Assembly (NCBI RefSeq): GCF_000238355.1
Contig: NZ_AHCA01000009.1
Coordinates: 1 to 64,000 of the forward strand
From: Pseudoalteromonas haloplanktis ATCC 14393
Lineage (GTDB): Bacteria; Pseudomonadota; Gammaproteobacteria; Enterobacterales; Alteromonadaceae
Reading direction: 5' to 3'
DNA length: 64,000 nucleotides
Numbering within the stretch: position 1 is the stretch's first letter; the number at the start of each line of letters is the position of its first letter. Shown one piece after another: positions 18,197-27,188 of this stretch. The notes under the pieces were generated by a model that saw only the letters and a list, made by a program, of their open reading frames with translations, ran no database searches and was not told the DNA's origin. The translations under genes were made by a program, and so were the position numbers.

Positions 18197-20029
18197 ATGA
18201 CCGCGATGAATACACCAACCCCCACTCCAAGCACCATTGTGCGCAGTCCCGCCACTATACTCAAACAAGTGTTTGGTTATAGTGAGTTTCGTGATGGCCA
18301 AGAAACGGTGATCAATGCAGCCCTCAGTGGCCAAGACACCCTCGTGTTATTACCCACTGGCGGTGGCAAATCAGTATGCTACCAAGTGCCGGCACTGGCC
18401 TTGAGTGGCCTTACCGTGGTTATCTCACCATTGATCTCACTCATGCAAGATCAAGTGTCACAACTCCAAGCGCTTGGAGTAAAAGCGGCGTATATTAACA
18501 ATAGCCTGAACCGCGACGAGCAACAACAAATATACCAACAACTACACAGTGGCTTGATAAAACTACTGTATGTTGCTCCAGAAAAAATTCTACAACACGA
18601 ATTTAAAGAACGCTTAGGTCACCTTAATATTAGTTTATTTGCGATTGATGAAGCACATTGTGTGTCGCATTGGGGTCATGATTTTCGCCCGCATTATTGT
18701 CGCCTAAGCGAGCTTAAGCTGCATTTCCCACACGTGCCTATGATGGCACTAACTGCTACAGCTGACAAAGCAACGCGGTTTGATATTGTGCAACAGTTAG
18801 GTTTACAAGCTCCCTATATTCATACTGGCAGTTTTGATAGGCCTAATATTCGTTATACCATAGAAGAAAAGTTCAAGCCGCTCGCACAGCTCTTACGCTA
18901 TTTAAAAGAACAACAAAATCAAAGTGGCATCATTTATTGCACTAGCCGTAAACGCGTTGATGAAATAGCTGAAAAGATAGCTGACGCAGGAATGAACGCT
19001 GCGGCTTACCATGCTGGCATGAGTAACGAGCAACGCCAGTTTGTGCAAACAGGTTTTGCCCGTGATGATATTCAAATCGTGGTTGCCACCGTGGCCTTTG
19101 GGATGGGTATTAATAAGCCCAATGTGCGATTTGTACTACATTACGATATTCCAAAAAGTATTGAATCTTACTATCAAGAAACGGGCCGCGCTGGGCGTGA
19201 TGGCCTTGCGGCTGAAGCAATCATGTACTTTGATCCTGCTGACATTGGTCGAGTAAGACGCTTTTTTGAAGACATTGAAGATGAACAGCGTCGTCGTGTC
19301 GAAGAGCAACGATTTAATGCCATGGCCAGCTTTGCAGAAGCACAAACCTGCCGCCGACAAATACTGCTTAACTATTTTAGTGAATACCAACGAGAACCGT
19401 GTGGCAACTGTGATATTTGCTTGAATCCACCAAAAAGCTTTGATGGTACTTTAGTTGCCCAGCAAGCACTCTCATGTGTGTACCGTGCCGAGCAGCGTTT
19501 TGGTTTAGGTTACATTGTTGAATTATTACGCGGGGCTAATACTAGCCGCATTCGTGATAACAATCACCACCAGCTAAGCACCTACGGTATCGGCAAAGAT
19601 CACAGTAGTGAATTTTGGCTGAGTATTTTACGCCAACTTATTCACCAAGGATTGCTCAGCCAGGATATCACCCAAGGTTCTGCTCTACGTTTAACTGAAG
19701 GTGCTCGTGCGATTTTTAAAGGCGAATACGCACTGCAAATGGCCGAGCCACGCTTGCAGGCTAAGCACGTTTATCAAGATAAACTGGCCCAATTTAATTA
19801 TGATAAAAAGCTCTTTGCTAAACTACGCGCCCTGCGCAAAGAACTTGCTGATGCTGATGATGTACCACCTTATGTGGTATTTAACGATAAAACTCTTGCA
19901 GAAATGGCACAGTTGATGCCAACCAATGACAGTGAATTTCTCAAAGTTTCAGGAGTTGGTTTTACCAAACTTAACAAATACGGCAGCCCATTTTTGCATG
20001 CTATTCGCAACTATTTAGCGACTTCCTAA
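18197..20029 (+). CDS. recQ: ATP-dependent DNA helicase RecQ
   Basis: RecQ unwinds DNA in recombination and fork repair. From 18197 the protein is 610 aa, close to E. coli RecQ (609 aa). It has Walker A LLPTGGGKS, a DEAH box in AIDEAHCVSHWGHDFRP, the helicase C-terminal QETGRAGRDGL, the zinc-binding region with EPCGNCDICLNPP, a winged-helix RQC domain and a C-terminal HRDC domain. The exact start is uncertain: ATGs at 18197 and 18206 lack a clear ribosome site, and the frame stays open to 18116. The next gene follows after 15 bp. Confidence 0.95.
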   Translation: MTAMNTPTPTPSTIVRSPATILKQVFGYSEFRDGQETVINAALSGQDTLVLLPTGGGKSVCYQVPALALSGLTVVISPLISLMQDQVSQLQALGVKAAYINNSLNRDEQQQIYQQLHSGLIKLLYVAPEKILQHEFKERLGHLNISLFAIDEAHCVSHWGHDFRPHYCRLSELKLHFPHVPMMALTATADKATRFDIVQQLGLQAPYIHTGSFDRPNIRYTIEEKFKPLAQLLRYLKEQQNQSGIIYCTSRKRVDEIAEKIADAGMNAAAYHAGMSNEQRQFVQTGFARDDIQIVVATVAFGMGINKPNVRFVLHYDIPKSIESYYQETGRAGRDGLAAEAIMYFDPADIGRVRRFFEDIEDEQRRRVEEQRFNAMASFAEAQTCRRQILLNYFSEYQREPCGNCDICLNPPKSFDGTLVAQQALSCVYRAEQRFGLGYIVELLRGANTSRIRDNNHHQLSTYGIGKDHSSEFWLSILRQLIHQGLLSQDITQGSALRLTEGARAIFKGEYALQMAEPRLQAKHVYQDKLAQFNYDKKLFAKLRALRKELADADDVPPYVVFNDKTLAEMAQLMPTNDSEFLKVSGVGFTKLNKYGSPFLHAIRNYLATS

Positions 20030-20044
20030 GTACCGAGTAACAAC

Positions 20045-20344
20045 ATGACTGAATTTCAATTAGACCCCCGTCATAATGTAATCATTATCAAACCAAGCGA
20101 AATGCCCAATGATGATGACTTTGAACTATGGGCACATTTATTTTTGCATGCTCCCGCGCTCAGCATTAGCGAATTTGCCAGTGGTGCCGATCGCCACCAA
20201 TGTCGCTTTAGCTACGCGCAACAAAACTTTAATTTAAACTTTGAACATTACAGTAATAGTATATGGATTAATGGTGAAGGAGTTGAAGCTGAGCAATTAT
20301 TAGCTGTACTTGTGCATTATTTTCTTACACAAATGCAGCAATGA
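20045..20344 (+). CDS. DUF3630 family protein
   Basis: A 99 aa soluble acidic protein of unknown function that fits the DUF3630 family seen next to recQ in Alteromonadales and relatives. Tryptophans in FELWAHLFLHAPALS and NSIWINGEGVEAEQL are its most characteristic segments. It starts 15 bp after recQ and is likely co-transcribed. No catalytic or DNA-binding motif is visible. Confidence 0.7.
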   Translation: MTEFQLDPRHNVIIIKPSEMPNDDDFELWAHLFLHAPALSISEFASGADRHQCRFSYAQQNFNLNFEHYSNSIWINGEGVEAEQLLAVLVHYFLTQMQQ

Positions 20345-20409
20345 GGTGGACTTATACTGCAAGTTAGTGTGTAGTAAGCAAAGACTAAAGTTCATTTTCA
20401 AGGATTTAA

Positions 20410-22119
20410 ATGGCCGTAAGCAGATGTTTTAAATTTTTATTTTTGAGCTGTTCTAGCTACCTGCTCTATGCCCCCTATTGCCTTGCACAATCACCTATGC
20501 AAAGCGAATCTAGCTGCCAAAAACAACAAACAACAACAGCCACTGAAACAAACCTTCACCGCCAACTTGATGGTGAGGAACTACTGCCTGAAAAAACCCC
20601 GGGCGCTAAAATAGCAAAAATCGAACTGAACCAACTTAACGTTTTTAATACTGAACTCGAAGAAGAGAATAACGCATTATTTAGATTTGCTAATCGTGCA
20701 CATATGACCACCGAGCCTGATGTTATTAAAAGCATTCTGTTATTTATGCCTGAAGATAACTATGAGCCAAAAAAATTAGCCGAATCAGAACGCTTACTAC
20801 GTCGCCAAGCTTACCTGTACGATGCAAATATAAGTGCACAAACTAATTGTGACGGTAATATTGATGTCACAGTTGAGACCCGCGATTTATGGACATTACT
20901 CCCAGAGGTAAGCTTTAGTCGAAGTGGCGGCGAAAATAAATCGAGCATAGGCTTTCGTGAGTCTAACTTATTTGGCTGGGGAAAACGCCTATCACTGTCA
21001 CGTACAACTGATGCTGAGCGCAATGGTTATTTATTTGTTTATGATGACCCGAACATACTGTCTAGCCGTTACCGTGGCCGCGTCGAGTATTCTGATAACG
21101 ATGATGGGAAACGCCATTTACTTGAGTTAACTTACCCGTTTTATTCAATTGACACACCTTATAGTTATGGCTTGTTGAGCTACTCAGATCAACGAACTGA
21201 ATCGCTTTATGAACGCGGCGAAGTGTTCAGCCAATTTTCCCAAAAAACTGAATATAACCGTATTTACTTCGGTCATTCTAAACGCCTAAGTAATAGCTGG
21301 ACACAGCGACTTACCGTAGGTTATACCCACGAACAACAGAGCTTTGCTAGTACTTTAGAGACCAATACACCACTGGCTGAAGAGCGAGAGCTAAGTTATC
21401 CCTATGTAAGCGGTCATTGGTTTGAAGATCACTTTGTAAAAGTTAGAAACTTCGACAGTATTTATCGCACCGAAGACCTTAATTTAGGGTGGAATGTACA
21501 AGCTTTACTCGGTTACTCAAGTGAAGAAGTCAGTAATGATGCCAGTCGCGCTGTGTACTCTTTTAATGCCAAAAAAGCGCACTTTAGCGGCAACGATACA
21601 CTTTGGCGCTTTCATGCCAGTCTCGATGGTTATTGGAACGAGGAGCAAGGCAAAGTAGAGAACCTTTTAGCCAGCAGCCAAGTACAATATTATTTAAATA
21701 CCAGTTTAGAGCAATCATGGTATGCCAGAATGCGACTTGATTATGCGGGTAATCTCACCCCAGATAAACAATTGAGTTTAGGTGGTGAAAATGGCTTACG
21801 TGGCTACCCATTGGACTATCAACAAGGTGATCGCAGCTTTTTGATTAATTTAGAGAAACGTTATTATTGGGAATACGACTTGCTGCAGCTTTTTAAAGTC
21901 GGCGGGGCTGCATTTTTTGATATTGGGCGCGCCTGGTTTAACGATAAAAATAACGGCGATAATGGTCAGGTATTAAAAAATATTGGTGTTGGTTTAAGGC
22001 TAGCACCGAGTAGAGCCAATGCCGGTACGGTGATTCATTTAGATATTGCCGCTCCCCTAGATAAAGATGATGACGTTGATTCAATCCAATGGCTTGTTAC
22101 TGTAAAAAATGCCTTTTAA
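20410..22119 (+). CDS. Omp85-superfamily outer-membrane protein (single POTRA)
   Basis: The 569 aa precursor has a signal peptide (about 1-28, ending PYCLAQ). Residues about 60-145 look like one POTRA-like domain, with the conserved ESERLLRRQAYLYDA segment. A C-terminal beta-barrel follows (about 155-569). The RGY motif in GLRGYPLDYQQGDRS is the hallmark of Omp85 lid loops. The last strand ends in VTVKNAF with terminal Phe. BamA has five and TamA three POTRA domains, so this is a shorter relative of unknown substrate. It stands downstream of recQ-DUF3630 with a 65 bp gap. Confidence 0.8.
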   Translation: MAVSRCFKFLFLSCSSYLLYAPYCLAQSPMQSESSCQKQQTTTATETNLHRQLDGEELLPEKTPGAKIAKIELNQLNVFNTELEEENNALFRFANRAHMTTEPDVIKSILLFMPEDNYEPKKLAESERLLRRQAYLYDANISAQTNCDGNIDVTVETRDLWTLLPEVSFSRSGGENKSSIGFRESNLFGWGKRLSLSRTTDAERNGYLFVYDDPNILSSRYRGRVEYSDNDDGKRHLLELTYPFYSIDTPYSYGLLSYSDQRTESLYERGEVFSQFSQKTEYNRIYFGHSKRLSNSWTQRLTVGYTHEQQSFASTLETNTPLAEERELSYPYVSGHWFEDHFVKVRNFDSIYRTEDLNLGWNVQALLGYSSEEVSNDASRAVYSFNAKKAHFSGNDTLWRFHASLDGYWNEEQGKVENLLASSQVQYYLNTSLEQSWYARMRLDYAGNLTPDKQLSLGGENGLRGYPLDYQQGDRSFLINLEKRYYWEYDLLQLFKVGGAAFFDIGRAWFNDKNNGDNGQVLKNIGVGLRLAPSRANAGTVIHLDIAAPLDKDDDVDSIQWLVTVKNAF

Positions 22120-22172
22120 TGGTCGCGAAAAACGCTAGAATACGGCTTAAGTAAAGCTGATTGGGACAACCT

Positions 22173-22742
22173 GTGGAACTACTTGATATTCTTATTATGC
22201 AATATAGGTGGGTGGTAACATTAGTTGCCTTGCTGGCATTCCCATTACTATTAAAACTCACTACTAAATTACTCGAAAAAACTATCAAAGGTAAGGTCGA
22301 TATTCACAGAAAGTACCGTGCCGAACTGTTGCTAAAAATTATTCTCGCATTTGTGATGATCTGTTTAGTGCTGGTTTTTTGGGGCATTGAGCTACGAGGC
22401 TTACTGGTGTTAGGGTCTTCCTTGTTTGCTATGTTAGGGGTTGCGCTTTTTGCCGCATGGTCACTTTTAAGCAATCTAACTTCCTTCTTACTGATGTTTA
22501 TCCAAAATGATTGCCGTGTTGGCTATTGGGTTCGCGTGATTGATGGCGCTAATTTTGTGGAAGGGCGCATTGTCGAAATGGGCCTAATGAATGTGGTACT
22601 TGAGCATATCGATGGCCACCGTGTTATTTACCCAAATAACTTGTTTGTTACCCGGCCTGTAATGGTATTAAGCAGTGAACCCAAACCCACTAAAGTAGCT
22701 CCAATAAAGCGTATTATCGGCCCTAAAAAGTCACCTCAATAG
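22173..22742 (+). CDS. Small MscS-like mechanosensitive channel domain protein
   Basis: The 189 aa protein has two or three N-terminal membrane helices (about 9-25, 46-65 and 70-95) leading into an MscS-type beta domain (about 110-160: FIQNDCRVGYWVRVID, GRIVEMGLMNVVLE, YPNNLFVTRPV). It lacks the large C-terminal vestibule of E. coli MscS (286 aa). I prefer GTG at 22173 (GGGA 6 bases upstream) to TTG at 22161. Channel activity is inferred only from the fold. Confidence 0.75.
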   Translation: MELLDILIMQYRWVVTLVALLAFPLLLKLTTKLLEKTIKGKVDIHRKYRAELLLKIILAFVMICLVLVFWGIELRGLLVLGSSLFAMLGVALFAAWSLLSNLTSFLLMFIQNDCRVGYWVRVIDGANFVEGRIVEMGLMNVVLEHIDGHRVIYPNNLFVTRPVMVLSSEPKPTKVAPIKRIIGPKKSPQ

Positions 22743-22754
22743 TCTAACGGGTAC

Positions 22755-22795
22755 AAAAAAGCCGCTGAAGAAAAAACCTTTTCAGCGGCTTTTTA
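22755..22795. terminator. Bidirectional terminator
   Basis: GCCGCTGAA (22761-22769) pairs with TTCAGCGGC (22781-22789), flanked by A6 and T5. It serves the MscS-like gene on the plus strand and, 32 bp after its stop, the minus-strand rim operon. Confidence 0.88.
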
Positions 22796-22826
22796 AACCA
22801 ATGTGTTCGTAAATCTCTTAAGCAGA

Positions 22827-23885
22827 CTAATTATTTAAATCAGCAGTTTTTAACTCATCTTCAAGATCACTAATTTCATCAATAAAGGTTTCTAACTGTT
22901 GCTCTACTAAGCTATTCGCGTGGGCAAAATAAGCTAAGTGGAACACGGCATCCCCTTCATTAACTAATGGCATTGTTTGTTGCCCTATAACAATACCACT
23001 GCGTGGAGCTAACAGCTCAAGCTCTGAGTCGCCTAATGGGCTGCTGATATATGCTAATATCTGGCCCTTCATTACGCGCTCACCTAATGATACTTGTGCA
23101 CGTACAATACCATCAACCTCTGCACGCACCCAACTGGTCGAGCTCGCGATGATAGGTTCAGGCAGCTTTTTAGCACGCTTACCACGGATCATTTTTAAAT
23201 GTCGCATCACGTAATCTACGCCTTGCATACCTGCGGCAATGGCTATTGGGTCAAAACGTAATGCTTCACCTGCTTCATAGGTAATAACTGGAATACCTAA
23301 GTTAGCAGCTTCGCTACGCAATGAGCCATTACGTAAAGAGGCATCAATCACCGCCGGCGTACCAAATGCTTTAGCCATTTGTGCTGTGGCTTCATCACTT
23401 AAATTGGCACGGATTTGTGGCAAGTTAGTACGATGAATCGCCCCAGTATGTAAATCAATAATGTGCGTACAGTGAACGGCCACTTGCGAAAAGAACATAT
23501 GCGCCATACGTCCTGCAAGAGAGCCACGAGTAGAACCCGGAAAGCTACGATTCATGTCGCGACGATCGGGTAGATAACGTGACTTATGGATAAAGCCAAA
23601 TACATTCACAATAGGCACCGCAATTAACGTACCCCGTAACTGAGACGGATCTATTTTCGCTAATAATTGGCGTACTACTTCAACACCATTGAGTTCATCA
23701 CCATGAATTGCTGCGCAGACCATTAACACTGGGCCAGCTTGCACTCCATTCACTACTTCGATAGGAATATTTAACGGTGAGTGGGTGTACAGCTTTGCAG
23801 CTTCCAAGGCCAGTGTTTTACGCTCGCCTACACCTACCGTTTCACCTAATAAAGTAAACGCACTATTGATTTTAACCTTTGCCAC
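22827..23885 (-). CDS. Succinylglutamate desuccinylase/aspartoacylase family protein
   Basis: The 352 aa protein is an M14-like zinc amidohydrolase of the AstE/AspA superfamily. The zinc-binding motif HGDELNGVE is near residues 60-68 and the second His lies in IIDLHTGA. A biotinyl-lipoyl-like beta domain near the C-terminus contains [14 protein letters not shown]. It overlaps rimK by 14 bp, so it is translationally coupled. Glutamate-related amide chemistry of the family and its position in a rimB-rimK operon suggest that it acts on a glutamate-tailed or acylated substrate. That role is inferred. Confidence 0.82.
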   Translation of the reverse strand: MAKVKINSAFTLLGETVGVGERKTLALEAAKLYTHSPLNIPIEVVNGVQAGPVLMVCAAIHGDELNGVEVVRQLLAKIDPSQLRGTLIAVPIVNVFGFIHKSRYLPDRRDMNRSFPGSTRGSLAGRMAHMFFSQVAVHCTHIIDLHTGAIHRTNLPQIRANLSDEATAQMAKAFGTPAVIDASLRNGSLRSEAANLGIPVITYEAGEALRFDPIAIAAGMQGVDYVMRHLKMIRGKRAKKLPEPIIASSTSWVRAEVDGIVRAQVSLGERVMKGQILAYISSPLGDSELELLAPRSGIVIGQQTMPLVNEGDAVFHLAYFAHANSLVEQQLETFIDEISDLEDELKTADLNN

Positions 23886-24777
23886 GCGTTGCGGTCCTTT
23901 TAGTCGCAGCGGTTTTTTCGATAAATTCGATCACCATGCCTGCAATATCTTTTCCTGTCGCCACTTCAATACCTTCAAGACCTGGTGATGAATTTACTTC
24001 CATTACCAAAGGCCCGCGAGATGAGCGAAGTAAGTCAACCCCAGCTACATTCAAGCCCATCGCTTTAGCCGCAGCCACAGCTGTTCTACGTTCTTCAGGC
24101 GTGATACGCACTAATGTTGCACTGCCACCGCGGTGTAAATTAGAACGAAACTCGCCTTCTTGTGCTTGACGCTTCATCGCGGCAATCACTTTATCACCTA
24201 ATACAAAACAGCGAATATCAGCACCACCCGCTTCTTTAATATACTCTTGCACCATAATGTTAGCTTTTAGACCCATAAAGGCTTCAATAACACTTTCTGC
24301 TGCTTTACGCGTTTCAGCTAACACCACACCAATACCTTGTGTACCCTCGAGCAATTTAATGACCACGGGTGCACCACCTACCATTTCAAGTAAGTCTTTC
24401 ACATCGTCTGGTTTACTAGCAAAGCCTGTTACTGGCATGCCTACGCCTTTGCGCGACAATAACTGTAACGAGCGTAATTTATCTCGCGAACGTGAAATTG
24501 CCACAGACTCATTAACAGGAAACACATTCATCATTTCAAATTGACGTAATACGGCGCAACCATAAAACGTAACCGAAGCACCAATACGCGGGATAATGGT
24601 ATCAAAGTCTTTTAGATTTTCACCGCGGTAGTGGATCTCTGGTTGTTCAGAGTTAATGTTCATGTAGCAACGTAATGCATCAATCACTTTCACTTCATGA
24701 CCACGCAACTGGGCAGCCTCGATTAAACGACGTGTTGAATATAAATTTTTGTTGCGAGATAAAATACCGATTTTCAT
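23872..24777 (-). CDS. rimK: RimK, ribosomal protein S6-modifying ATP-grasp ligase
   Basis: RimK adds glutamate residues to the C-terminus of ribosomal protein S6 and can make poly-glutamate. The 301 aa length and sequence track E. coli RimK (300 aa), with [14 protein letters not shown] at the start, the ATP-grasp segment [16 protein letters not shown] (about 140-155), [17 protein letters not shown] and the metal-binding [12 protein letters not shown] near 255-270. It is the middle gene of a three-gene operon; rpsF, encoding the presumed target, lies elsewhere in the window (44649). Confidence 0.93.
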   Translation of the reverse strand: MKIGILSRNKNLYSTRRLIEAAQLRGHEVKVIDALRCYMNINSEQPEIHYRGENLKDFDTIIPRIGASVTFYGCAVLRQFEMMNVFPVNESVAISRSRDKLRSLQLLSRKGVGMPVTGFASKPDDVKDLLEMVGGAPVVIKLLEGTQGIGVVLAETRKAAESVIEAFMGLKANIMVQEYIKEAGGADIRCFVLGDKVIAAMKRQAQEGEFRSNLHRGGSATLVRITPEERRTAVAAAKAMGLNVAGVDLLRSSRGPLVMEVNSSPGLEGIEVATGKDIAGMVIEFIEKTAATKRTATRGKG

Positions 24778-24787
24778 AGTTAATACC

Positions 24788-25216
24788 TTAACTATCTAAT
24801 AAATGAGATAAAGCCGGATCAACGACTATACGATTTTCCATGGCTGTACGCCCTAATAACATTCTAAATTTCATGCTGGCTCGACTGGTTAAAGTCACCT
24901 CAATAGTCCAACTTTGACCACCTGCACAGAGCTGAGTTTCAATAAAATACCGTAACTCCCGTTGCCCACTTGAGCTAGTTACATACTTCATCTTTTTTAC
25001 TTTAGCATGACACTGCACTTGAGTATGTTCGTCTTCTTGTAAAGGCTGGGCAGTAAACTTCACCCATTTTTCACCTTCTAGTTCATATTCTTCAATATTA
25101 AGTGCATGGATACATGAGGTACGGGCACCCGTATCAATTTTAGCCTTAATTTGATTAATGCCAAGCTCAGGTAAACTTAACCACTCACGCCAACCAACAA
25201 TTATCTTTGCCGTCAT
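24788..25216 (-). CDS. rimB: RimB-like retropepsin protease (PF05618)
   Basis: The 142 aa protein belongs to the family annotated as ATP-dependent zinc proteases, whose fold is that of a retropepsin aspartic protease. The catalytic motif is [12 protein letters not shown] (about 29-40) with the second family block [17 protein letters not shown] near the C-terminus. In Pseudomonas, RimB is encoded beside rimK and trims glutamate tails added to S6. Here it is 10 bp upstream of rimK in the same operon, which supports the same role. Confidence 0.82.
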   Translation of the reverse strand: MTAKIIVGWREWLSLPELGINQIKAKIDTGARTSCIHALNIEEYELEGEKWVKFTAQPLQEDEHTQVQCHAKVKKMKYVTSSSGQRELRYFIETQLCAGGQSWTIEVTLTSRASMKFRMLLGRTAMENRIVVDPALSHLLDS

Positions 25217-25366
25217 AAATGTGCCCTTTAATAAAAAACTGTCTTATACGCTACACGAGTAAAAACACCAATGAAATAAATTTATTAAGTCGATGAGTCA
25301 ATTTGATTGACCTAAGTCTTTCAATAGTCAACTATATTAACCATACAGCAATTAAGGGAATTTACT

Positions 25367-26338
25367 ATGTTCAATGGTTTACTTCACGCACTTACCCTCG
25401 ATGAGCAGGGCGGAGCGCATATAATAGAGAGCAGCACTGACTTAAATAATTGGCAACCTGAGCAAGGAAAACTCTGGGTCCATCTAGATTATAGTCAAGC
25501 TGATGCTATTGAGTGGCTAAAAAACAGTGAACTACTCACTGATTATGAGCTAGCTTCATTAACTGCCGATGAAACGCGGCCTCGGATCACCAAAGTCACC
25601 AACGGCTGTATGTTATTTTTACGTGGCGTTAATCTAAATCCGGCACAAAGCCCAGAAGACATGGTGTCTATTCGTTTATTCATTAATGAAAACATCGTGA
25701 TCACGACACGCAAACGCCGCCTACTTTCGGTACAAGATGTGCTTATGTCATTAACAGAAAAAGCCGGCCCCTGCAGTATTTCTGAGCTTGTTTGCCAATT
25801 AACGCATAATCTTACTTCTCGTATGCAAGGCGTTATTGATAACTTAGACGATTCTCTTGACGAGTTTGAAGATGAAATTGACGAGCCAACAAAACGTTTC
25901 GATAACCAAGGTTTGTCGCAATTACGTCGTCAAACCATTGGCTTAAAGCGCTATCTAAAACCGCAAAAAGAAGCGCTTACCATGCTAATGACAAACCGCT
26001 ATAGCTGGTTAGATGAAAATGATAAAGCGAAACTAAATGAAACAACCAACTTACTTATTCGTTTTATTGAAGAGTTAGACAACTCGATTGAACGAGCACA
26101 AATTATTCAGCAAACGATTACCAGCCAAGTTTCTGAGCAGCTTAATCAGCGTATGTATGTCATGTCGGTCGTTGCCGCATTGTTTTTACCACTAGGCTTT
26201 TTAACTGGATTGCTCGGCGTCAATGTCGGCGGTATCCCGGGCACTGAAAGTCCTTATGCGTTTAGCGCCTTTGTAATTTTTCTGGTAGTCCTGACTGGTG
26301 CAATTGGCGTGTACTTTAAAAATAAGCGATGGCTTTGA
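25367..26338 (+). CDS. zntB: Zinc transporter ZntB (CorA family)
   Basis: ZntB is an inner-membrane pentameric channel/transporter that moves zinc, driven by protons in E. coli. The 323 aa protein has a large cytoplasmic N-terminal domain, a long pore helix (about 200-260) and two C-terminal membrane helices (about 266-285 and 297-316). The pore-loop motif is GVN (GVNVGGIPG) instead of the CorA GMN, typical of ZntB. It ends inside the antisense 3' end of rof, with 23 bp overlap. Confidence 0.88.
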   Translation: MFNGLLHALTLDEQGGAHIIESSTDLNNWQPEQGKLWVHLDYSQADAIEWLKNSELLTDYELASLTADETRPRITKVTNGCMLFLRGVNLNPAQSPEDMVSIRLFINENIVITTRKRRLLSVQDVLMSLTEKAGPCSISELVCQLTHNLTSRMQGVIDNLDDSLDEFEDEIDEPTKRFDNQGLSQLRRQTIGLKRYLKPQKEALTMLMTNRYSWLDENDKAKLNETTNLLIRFIEELDNSIERAQIIQQTITSQVSEQLNQRMYVMSVVAALFLPLGFLTGLLGVNVGGIPGTESPYAFSAFVIFLVVLTGAIGVYFKNKRWL

Positions 26339-26540
26339 TCTGGTCAAGGCGAACTAAATGTTCGCCTTGACCTTCACATTTAATAAGTAAAAACTCCCCC
26401 TGCCCTTTATAGTTCTCAAGATTAATAGCTTTACCAATTAACGTTTCATCATCCGTTGTTGTAATTGTGACCTTAGCTTGCTGTATACAAAAAAGTTCAA
26501 GCTGATCGTAAACTGTACATTTTATAGGCTGATAAGTCAT
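26316..26540 (-). CDS. rof: Rho-binding antiterminator Rof
   Basis: Rof (YaeO) binds Rho and blocks transcription termination. The 74 aa protein has the family start MTYQPIKCTVYDQLELFC (E. coli: TYQPINCDDYDNLELAC) and an Sm-like beta barrel ending RLDQIKAIAYF. Its last 23 bp overlap the 3' end of zntB on the other strand, so the two messages share a complementary region. Confidence 0.85.
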   Translation of the reverse strand: MTYQPIKCTVYDQLELFCIQQAKVTITTTDDETLIGKAINLENYKGQGEFLLIKCEGQGEHLVRLDQIKAIAYF

Positions 26541-26565
26541 AACAATAAACTCCTATACTCAACGA

Positions 26566-26847
26566 TTAGTAACGCTTACCTCGTTTCCTAGTCAAGATAG
26601 TCACGACGGCCAATGCGCTCAACGACAATTGCCCACACCACCATACAATGGCCGAGCCTGCATTTAATTGCGTGATATTTATTAACAAGGAAAGACTAAT
26701 AATGAGCAAACCAGCAGATAAATAGATCTGCTCACCAATGGCTGATATTGGCGTCAAAGCAAACGTTTTACGGTGCCTTGCCATTCCCAATGCTAATACT
26801 ATAAAACCAATAAGGCTAATAATTAAACTGATAAATAATATCATCAA
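26566..26847 (-). CDS. DUF3325-like small membrane protein of an iron-uptake operon
   Basis: A 93 aa protein with three predicted membrane helices (about 3-20, 40-61 and 66-86). It resembles DUF3325 proteins found at the ends of TonB receptor-PepSY-DUF3649 operons. It overlaps the upstream DUF3649 gene by 4 bp (ATGA-type), so it is translationally coupled. Function unknown; context points to iron or siderophore handling at the inner membrane. Confidence 0.7.
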   Translation of the reverse strand: MMILFISLIISLIGFIVLALGMARHRKTFALTPISAIGEQIYLSAGLLIISLSLLINITQLNAGSAIVWWCGQLSLSALAVVTILTRKRGKRY

Positions 26848-27188
26848 CGAGACTCCACAGGCTGATGATTTTTATGCAACATATCACCGGCATACAATGC
26901 AGCGCTAGAGATCACAATACCAGCAATAATAATTACACTACACCGCATTAATTTATTACTGGCAAATATCCACATAACTAAACAACAATATAAGACGATA
27001 CCAATCAGCATCAACCATAACATCAGTGTGGCTTTACTCAGGTGAAATAAAGCACTGCCTAAGCTTGCTACGCCAGCGATAAACACACTTAAAAAAATGA
27101 ATCCTAGAACACTTGCCAGCACGACTCGCCATAATATTTGCATACCCTTAGCATTGCTGATTGCTTGTAAAAAAGCCTTGATTGTCAT
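26844..27188 (-). CDS. DUF3649-like membrane protein
   Basis: A 114 aa protein with about three membrane helices. The first segment (RVVLASVLGFIFLSVFIAG) resembles DUF3649, a family linked to iron uptake through conserved clustering. It overlaps both neighbours by 4 bp. No catalytic residues are evident. Confidence 0.7.
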   Translation of the reverse strand: MTIKAFLQAISNAKGMQILWRVVLASVLGFIFLSVFIAGVASLGSALFHLSKATLMLWLMLIGIVLYCCLVMWIFASNKLMRCSVIIIAGIVISSAALYAGDMLHKNHQPVESR

